From Terfezia claveryi (Eukaryota; Ascomycota; Pezizomycetes; Pezizales; Pezizaceae): DNA of 64,000 bases. The stretch is taken from contig WHUX01000089.1 in NCBI GenBank assembly GCA_015179025.1, forward strand, positions 1 through 64,000. The letters are read 5' to 3'. Positions 57,414 through 64,000 of the stretch are shown here, in pieces (the stretch's first letter is position 1; the number at the start of each line of letters is the position of its first letter). Below the pieces are notes generated by a model. That model was given only the letters and a program-made list of their open reading frames with translations. It was not told the origin of the DNA and did not search any database. The translations under genes were made by a program, and so were the position numbers.

Positions 57414-58139
57414 CTTGCCTGATTTCCTTCAGGAGCTTTTGTCAAACAAAAAAATCGATAAATATATATCACGAATGTCTGCCTTGGGTCTCTCTCTCCA
57501 CGGGCAATTCAAACGTGGTCGTTAGCAGAACAAGCGAAGAGAAATATAGGTGGGTGCTAAGAAGATTTTGATGTTGGGAAAGCGGGGGTCTGCGGATGAG
57601 GAGAATTTGGGTGGGAGGGGCAGCCAATATCTCATCTGCATAGGCTTAGTTTCCCCTTCTTGGCTCCTATGAACAGTCAACGACTTTGGCACTAGTGAAC
57701 CCTAACCCAGTGCAGTTTTGTGCGATTGCGGGGTGTAAATGCGGCTCTGATGCTCAGTGACTGCGAAAATAGCTGACTAAAAGTGCACTCTTCGTCACGG
57801 GGCGCTGCCTGTTTCCTAGTCTCATGCCAAGACCCTACTGCTAGGTTGTTCTGAGAGGCCTGTTTCCCTTATTGCAGCCATCTACTACGCCCGCCAGACT
57901 AATTCGACTCAGTGCATTATCTAGGCCACTCTCCCTCACTATGAGTCGAAATATGTAGAACCAGACTAGTCGACCTGATGTGGATGACGAACGCCAATAT
58001 AGGGCACGAGACTAATATTTGCTATCCGGGCCACAGTTCCGCCACAGAACGATGACTACGGTTCGCACGGTATGTACCTTGCAGGTTGGTTTAAGTGAAT
58101 GGAAGGTATGAGTTATTGGGTGATTGATCAGTCGGTAGG

Positions 58140-58295
58140 ATGAGTGACGAACCGCAAGCAAAGAAGAGAAAGACCAAGTGGGCTACGTCTTATTTCATCG
58201 CTATAGCACAAGCACAGAAGAAACTTGGCTTCAGATTCCGTTCACTCAAGGAGATTCCAGAGCACGTTGGTCCAGGCAGTGCTAATGAATGTTAA
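58140..58295 (+). CDS. Small open frame of unknown function (51 codons)
   Basis: It begins MSDEPQAKKRKTKWATSYF and ends in SANEC. It is Lys/Arg-rich at the start (a KKRK patch resembling a nuclear signal) with a mix of codons that looks more gene-like than its surroundings. It could be an exon of a larger spliced gene or chance. No family recognised. Confidence 0.2.
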   Translation: MSDEPQAKKRKTKWATSYFIAIAQAQKKLGFRFRSLKEIPEHVGPGSANEC

Positions 58296-58781
58296 AGTTC
58301 TCCTACAGAATGAGACCCGGTATTAAAAGTTTATGCCGTCATTAGCCCGATAATTGAACGTTTTATCAACACCTCGAGGCGAGCGAATATACAGTTACAG
58401 TTCTAAAAGAGAGATTTTCCACAGATGGCGAAACTGGTGGAGAAAAGGAAGTTGTCGCTGTAGACCTGGACGCAGAGGAGTGTATTTTCCTCCCTTGGCC
58501 AAGCAATGAACAATGTTTATCCGCGATGAGGGATATGTATGATACATAATAACGGTGGGGGCGAAGTATATGACGGGAAAGAGTTGGCGGATGATTAGCT
58601 ACGATGGTGCATCGTTTCAAAAGAGTGAAGAAATGGTGATACTATTTGATGAGATGGGCTCAGAGAACAGCGATGGATGGACGGTTATTCGGTTGGGGTT
58701 GATTGCATTTTATGCTGCTTTGAGACGAAAAAAGAGGTGTGGTTGGACAGGTGGAGTTGGCTAAAGTAGTCTGGTTTTAGT

Positions 58782-58820
58782 TAGTCTGGTTGGCACCAGG
58801 TTTTAGTGCCAACTAGACTA
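58782..58820. repeat. 15-bp inverted repeat, TAGTCTGGTTGGCAC
   Basis: Arms 58782-58796 and 58806-58820 with one mismatch and a 9-base loop. Related to 51768-51812. Confidence 0.65.
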
Positions 58821-59223
58821 TTAGTTTACAGCGGATACGATTCCCTTTTGGCTTAGTCTACTCATTGGATCCGAGGCAAGGGTTCCCGCGTTCCCTTGAA
58901 GCCAGTGCCTATACGTGAACACACTCCCGATAATCTAACAATCCTTCTTTCCATGTTCTTACTTTTTCTTAGATGCTCATGCCATATAGAATATGTCCAA
59001 AATATGCTCATAACAACACCAACCCAAAAGATCCATTTAAATACAAGAAAAAACCCACATGGCACATACTGTAGTGTGAAAAATAACGTCTCGCCAGACC
59101 GGAACTTAACTAAACCAAAGTAAAAATTAAACACAAGATGATGTTCAAACTCCATCCATCTCTAAGATTGAGCCCCAATTTTCCCGGATTGTAGACATGT
59201 ATAAAGAAACTCGTTCAAATCAA

Positions 59224-60893
59224 TCAAATAGTGTATCGGAAGAAGCTGGCATGATCACCATTCTCGCGCTCAGCTTCCTTCTCGGCATTAGTGTAATCAG
59301 CCAATGTCCTGCCCTGCTCAGCTAACAGCTTGTCACGCCTAGCATTCTCACGTCGGAGGTAGAGAGTCATAAAGATGCAGAGGCACATAGACATAGTAAT
59401 AGTGCCAAGTAAAGTTCCGTGTCCGGAAAGGTAACGCGGCTTCTCCTTAGTACGGTAGGTGAAAGCAGCAATGACTCCTCCCAGGTTACCGAAACCGACA
59501 TGCATAGCAATACCAACACCCCGCTTAGTAGATCCACCAATGTTGTTTCCGTTCCAAGCAACCCCCATAGGCACGTTGGGGTAGATGCCCATGGCGGCAA
59601 GGAAAGTACCAAGGTACTGAACGGCTGGCTGGGGAGTGCTGATCAGCATAATGAAGCCAACGATACTGAGTGCGCAGAAGAAGATCATGTAGATGCCACG
59701 TTGCTTGTGCCTGTCAGCCAACCAACCACCCAGGATAGTGGTAATGCACGCAGCAACATATGGTGGAACCGTCATCAACTGAGCTTTGTTATTGGTGTGC
59801 CCCATAGCGGAAACAATAGTTGGAAGGAAAAGGGAGAATGAGTAAAGCGGGGTGTAGATGCCGATAGTGATCAACATATGGATATAAATTTTCCAGTCCT
59901 GTATAGCGTGAAAGAAATATTTCATGTTGAACTCATCTGCCAGACTGGTCCTATCAAGCTTCAAGCGGCGATGTACTTCATCTTTCTCCTCTTGAGTAAG
60001 GAATTTGGCTGTTTCTGGGTAGTCGTTGATAACCCAATAAGCAGCGAAGGCTGCCGAAGGGTGTTAGACACGTAGAACACTAGGTAATTGGTTGTGAAAA
60101 CTGCTCACCAACGCAAACAGTAGCGAGACCCTCAAGGATGAAAATCCAGGCCCACCCAGGCCTTCCTCCAATGCCATCCATCTCAGAGATACCACGAGCC
60201 AGGAGACCGCCGAAGGCACCAGCAAGAGTAGCAGCAGAAAAGAACAAAGCCATCCTGTAACCGCATTCATGACGTCGATACCACATGGTGATATAGAACG
60301 TCACACCAGGAAACAAACCACCTTCAGCAAGCCCGAGGGCCATACGGGCGACGAGCAAGCCAGGATAGCTGTTGACCAAACCCATGAGAGTCATAACAAC
60401 ACCCCATGCAGACATAATGACTGTCAACCACAATGATGGGCGTGTTTTCTTCATCATCATGTTGCTGGGAACTTCCGCGGCAACATACCACGGGAAGAAG
60501 ACGGCCAATGCAACCTATAGTAATAGCATGTCAGATATGATTGCGGATCTAATCGGCAATCAGGGAGTATGAACATTGTAGTCTAAACCCTCCATCTTAA
60601 GATCCTTTTCTAAACCAGCGAGACGTGCATTTCCAATGTTTGTTCGGTCAAGGAAACTCAACCTAGATACCTCCAGCGTTAGTCTTCCCAAAATACATTC
60701 TATAATAGAAGCAAAGGGAAGCTCACAAGTAGAGCAAAGCAAGAAATGGTACTAAATTGAGATCGAGCTTCCGTAGTAATGCCCTGGTCCTGGTAGAATC
60801 GAATCGAGGCTGATCGGTATTCCCAAATCTGGTAGTCTCCGCATTCTTCTCGCTCAAGGCTGGATCATAGGAAGGTGTTGAAGCACCTGTCAT
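59224..60893 (-). CDS. MFS transporter, allantoate permease / anion:cation symporter family
   Basis: Plasma-membrane proton symporter of the Dal5/Tna1 type, which takes up organic anions such as allantoate, nicotinate or vitamins; the substrate cannot be told. Exons (minus): 60727-60893, 60575-60662, 60109-60514, 59224-60050; introns of 64, 60 and 58 bp, the second with an unusual GTTCAT donor. Product 495 residues. Family marks: RALLRKLDLNLVPFLALLY and SFLDRTNIGNAR at the first membrane segment, FFPWYVAAEVPSN, ARMALGLAEGGLFPGVTFY, MWYRRHE, and GGWLADRHKQRG in the second half. About 12 membrane segments are expected. The start MTGASTPSYD was chosen for its typical cytosolic head; an in-frame ATG at 61053-61055 would add 54 residues. 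Nothing nearby suggests a pathway cluster. Confidence 0.93.
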
Positions 60894-63800
60894 TTTGATA
60901 CAGGTTACTGCTTGCGATCCGGAATGAATGTAGTTCCCCTCTAATGTGTCGATAGGTTCTGATATATTATATGTAGCTACCGATTTTTCTAGAGGCACCT
61001 GGGTCCGAAGGCTAGAATTGTGGACAGAAAACCTGGGATGGAAGGGCAAACTCAAATAATATATAATAGGCTACAGAAAAGTGGGAGGGAAACTGGTCGT
61101 CTGGTCTTCGTGGGACTAAAACCCCAAGGCCACAAGCCTAGTTCAGGCAGCCACACGCTGGCGGGGGTTGGAGAGGTGGTGAGAGATACAGGCAATAAGT
61201 TTAGACTTGAATTGGTCCCAGTGCATAAATTAGCGGGCAAGCGAGGTGACAGAGTATTGGAGTTACCTATGCGAGTACTGCAGCAGTGGAAACCTATGCG
61301 AGTACTGACAGCAGTGGAAGAGCTTGTCAGCTTGTATCCTTCAAAGTCAGGGGTTTTGAAAAGTGCTCCCAACCCCGGCAGAAAGGACGCGACTACCGGT
61401 AATATAATTAGATTATAGTCTAGGGCGTAATGATACATACACTCTCCCGCTGCTATATCAAGATGACCACAGGCACAACCCAAAGATTTTCAGTTATGCA
61501 ACCATTCTCGTGGATATACATTTTACCAGACAGCCTCTTGCTACCCACCCGCTTTGGGGTGGTGCGCGATGACTCTACGCGGACTCGATTGCTACTAGTC
61601 TTGTTGCATTTGCCCAGTTCTGGGACACACTAGGCACAAGAGTAGAGGCGGTGAAGGGGTTTGGAGATCTATGTATTGAAAAAAAGAAATCCAAGGTTCG
61701 TTATACTGGCTTGGGTTCGTTAGACGTTGCAGGGCGTTTGATGAGGCTAGTCTGTAACGTGTTATGGCAATAAGCCCGACCCTAGTCTAGCGTAGTCTGG
61801 TTGGCACAACTAGGTAGCGCTAGGAGCGCTCCGCAACGAGGGTTGCAAGCTCTTCAGGTACAGGTCATAGATGCTGGCTGGATGTATCGAGTACGTACTC
61901 TACAGCACTGTGTGTTGAGACTTGCATGTATATCAGCAATGGGCAAATTGAATGCGTTAACTTCAAGATCTACTAGGGCTGATTGATCTAAAAATGTCGG
62001 TATCCAGCTGGAATTATATTTATTTTTGCGCATTAAGGGCTGTTCTCGTGCCCCTGATCCTCGGACCTAAAGCTCTCTAATACATACAGTACATAATTAT
62101 CCACAGCAAGTCCTCCGAATGTCAGTCACATCCACATTTCATGGTATACAGTAGAAGTTGATATATCGACAAAAGGCTTCTAGCATAACGCTGCATATTT
62201 TCAGTATCTAAAAAGGGATGAATGTCTATTTTCCCACACACAAATATTACGTATCAGACGTATGTCATTCTGGTAGGCCCATCGTCTGGACCCGAGCATC
62301 CCATGCAATCTCCGGATCTCTCCAGATTGAGTAGGAGAGTTGTGTGTATCCCTAGCGACTGAATCGAAGTGGCCAGCCTTAAACGCATCTTGTGTATGGA
62401 CAAGTGATGTCTCGGAGAGGTGTAAATATGGAATAGCAGAGCTTATAGCTTGCATGCTTGCGTATTAAAATTCAAAACATACGAGGTGTGATGAGCAGGG
62501 TGTTTCAGCAGTCAATAGGATAGTGATTCATTTCATCTGAGAAACATCGTAGTTAGGAGAGGCTATCCCACTGGCATTAACACTTATGATTGGGAAAAAA
62601 GATATGCTGAAGGACACTAGTGTACAGTATTGTGATATATAATTATATTGCGCATTCCACAATCTATTAGAATTTGATCTGCAACATCGAATACTCTACT
62701 CTATATGACATCAAAAGCTTGGTTGACTCTTTTCAAGAAAACTTCGGGGCTTCCTAAAGTCCTCCATAGCTCAAAATTGGAAAACACAACATCACTGGGG
62801 ATATATATCCTGTTACTCCCTTGGAACACCCCTATCACATCCACTTGCCACCTTCACAAAAAATGTGCGAAAGGTCTCTAATACACCATAAGTGTACCTC
62901 AGCTCATTCATATTCAATTCTTGCACCACAATGCTGTAACCATGAAAGTGAACTATAGCAAAAGTGGCATCACTTCTGGGACCCCTACGGCAACTAAAAC
63001 GTTATAATGTTCGACGATTATGAGATTCAGTTATGTACTTAAGTATGTAGACTTTCACCACGCTAAAGCTGTGAGGTTAAAGTAGTAATGCGGCACCTCG
63101 AATCCTGGAATAAGGTTCCCTATACCTGAAGAGTCTGCTGCTGGCTTACGGCATTACGTAGAGCTTAAAATTTGTTTTGACTCATAGCATAAAGAGGCTC
63201 AATTGAAGTTCCACGTGAGCAGTTTCAATCATAGCGCGTTGGAAGTTTCATAGTTGTTATGCTCCATATGCATGGTTGCCAAATATCACACTACAATCTG
63301 GCGGTATATAAGTGTTAGTGGGCCCAAGCTAGACCCTTCGCACGAATACATGTCCTACGGTAGCGTGATATTTAAGCACTGTGGGGGAGGAGAGCAAGTA
63401 ACTATTCCGGTTAATTCTCTCTCAACTACCGGTCAATCTATCTATATAATCCTAACGCCAGACTCCGCTTCCAGTTCCACAGATTGGTGTGGTCGCCAGC
63501 TATGGAAGGGAGAGCAGGTATCTATCTATTCCCATGACTGTGTGATGAAGGTTAATCCTCCCTCTCAACTACCGGTTAATCTCCTAACACTGGTTCATAT
63601 GACTTTATCAGCTAGTCTTGGCCAGTCTGCATTCCAGTTCCAGAGTATCTTGGTACAAAGCTGCTGTGATTAAGCTTACATGCACCAGCAAGTCAACGAA
63701 TTGCGAACGTTCGTTTAAGGATACCCTACAAAGCTAAGACCAGACTAATGATTGCGATACCCAGGTCTGGATCGCAGTCTCAAAATACATTCCCGAGACA

Positions 63801-64000
63801 AGCATCAATTGACATATTCTTGTCCCAAATATGCATTGCTTCGGCTTACTTCGGCTTTGCTTGTTACCTCCTAGTTCAAGCTTTTTTTCTCGGGCATACA
63901 CTCCCTTTTCAATCTTGCTGTAGTCGAAAGGAGAAAGAAGCATTGCTTACTTTTCAATTCTTTGTGAGGATACATGTACCGAGTACGAGTATAAATTATA
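60894..64000. other. Right-hand 3.1 kb, no gene recognised
   Basis: The first few hundred bases should be the MFS promoter. Frames of 60-143 codons occur on both strands (e.g. 61020-61418, 61052-61483, 63254-63673) but overlap each other and lack motifs, start context or intron logic. Two AACTACCGGTYAATC words about 150 bp apart (63425 and 63570) mark a local duplication in 63380-63660. A half copy of the TAGTCTGGTTGGCAC motif is at 61793-61808. Confidence 0.5.

Larger units (their letters stand above)
57414..59223. other. EF2 upstream region and MFS downstream region
   Basis: About 1.8 kb. The part next to EF2 (57414-57700) should hold its promoter and 5' UTR; no clear TATA box is seen. A 51-codon frame lies at 58140-58295 and an inverted repeat at 58782-58820. 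Other frames lack features. Confidence 0.5.

Noticed and set aside
61020..61483. Overlapping 110-143-codon frames on both strands upstream of the MFS gene
   Set aside because: Mutually overlapping, promoter-side location, no domains.
63254..63673. 139-codon frame near the right end
   Set aside because: No motif, contains a local DNA duplication, and the codon pattern is not like the two host genes.

Overview
This window looks like a chromosome segment of a filamentous ascomycete (Pezizomycotina; Leotiomycetes is a guess from protein feel only). The reasons are short 52-98 bp spliceosomal introns with CTAAC/CTGAC-like branch sites, an elongation factor 2 with fungal features, a Dal5-type MFS permease, and chromodomain-bearing Ty3/gypsy plus Ty1/copia retrotransposons. 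About 51 kb on the left is nested repeats. About 13 kb on the right is low-repeat and holds the only two intact host genes.

Repeat part, by order of insertion. An old, stop-ridden plus-strand gypsy chromovirus (element C, gag from 14583, 3' LTR from 28137) was hit twice by a second gypsy family on the minus strand. One copy (A', 1-14582, cut by the window edge) sits in C's gag. The other (A, 18407-27244) sits in C's integrase with a GTATA target duplication. A' was itself hit in its gag by a younger chromovirus (B, 6240-12456, duplication CAGGT). A sister of B (D, 29190-35345, duplication TCATT) sits inside a tRNA-like repeat. From 35.3 to 43 kb there are minisatellites (29 bp, 24 bp and others), a large fold-back hairpin, G-rich and poly-A blocks, and an intron-containing, mutated integrase-like gene (40890-42823). 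A copia element (43068-50503) follows, whose 3' LTR carries a small non-autonomous LTR element (43540-45136). From 50.5 to 53.4 kb there are old LTR and tRNA-like repeat remnants in AT-rich DNA.

Gene part. EF2 (54517-57413, minus) has six coding exons, including an 8-nt first coding segment and a 16-nt micro-exon, and predicts 843 residues ending in YYDKL. An MFS anion:cation symporter (59224-60893, minus) has four exons and predicts 495 residues. No gene is recognised from about 61 kb to the right edge.

The most unusual signals are: a linker with four Cys/His clusters between RNase H and integrase in the A/A' gypsy family; paired perfect TGAGTCA sites in tandem repeats of the A/A' LTRs; a self-priming-like match between R and the primer site of B and D; and the fossil of a spliced integrase gene with a C-terminal cysteine-rich tail. 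Nothing here demonstrates a new defence or metabolic system.
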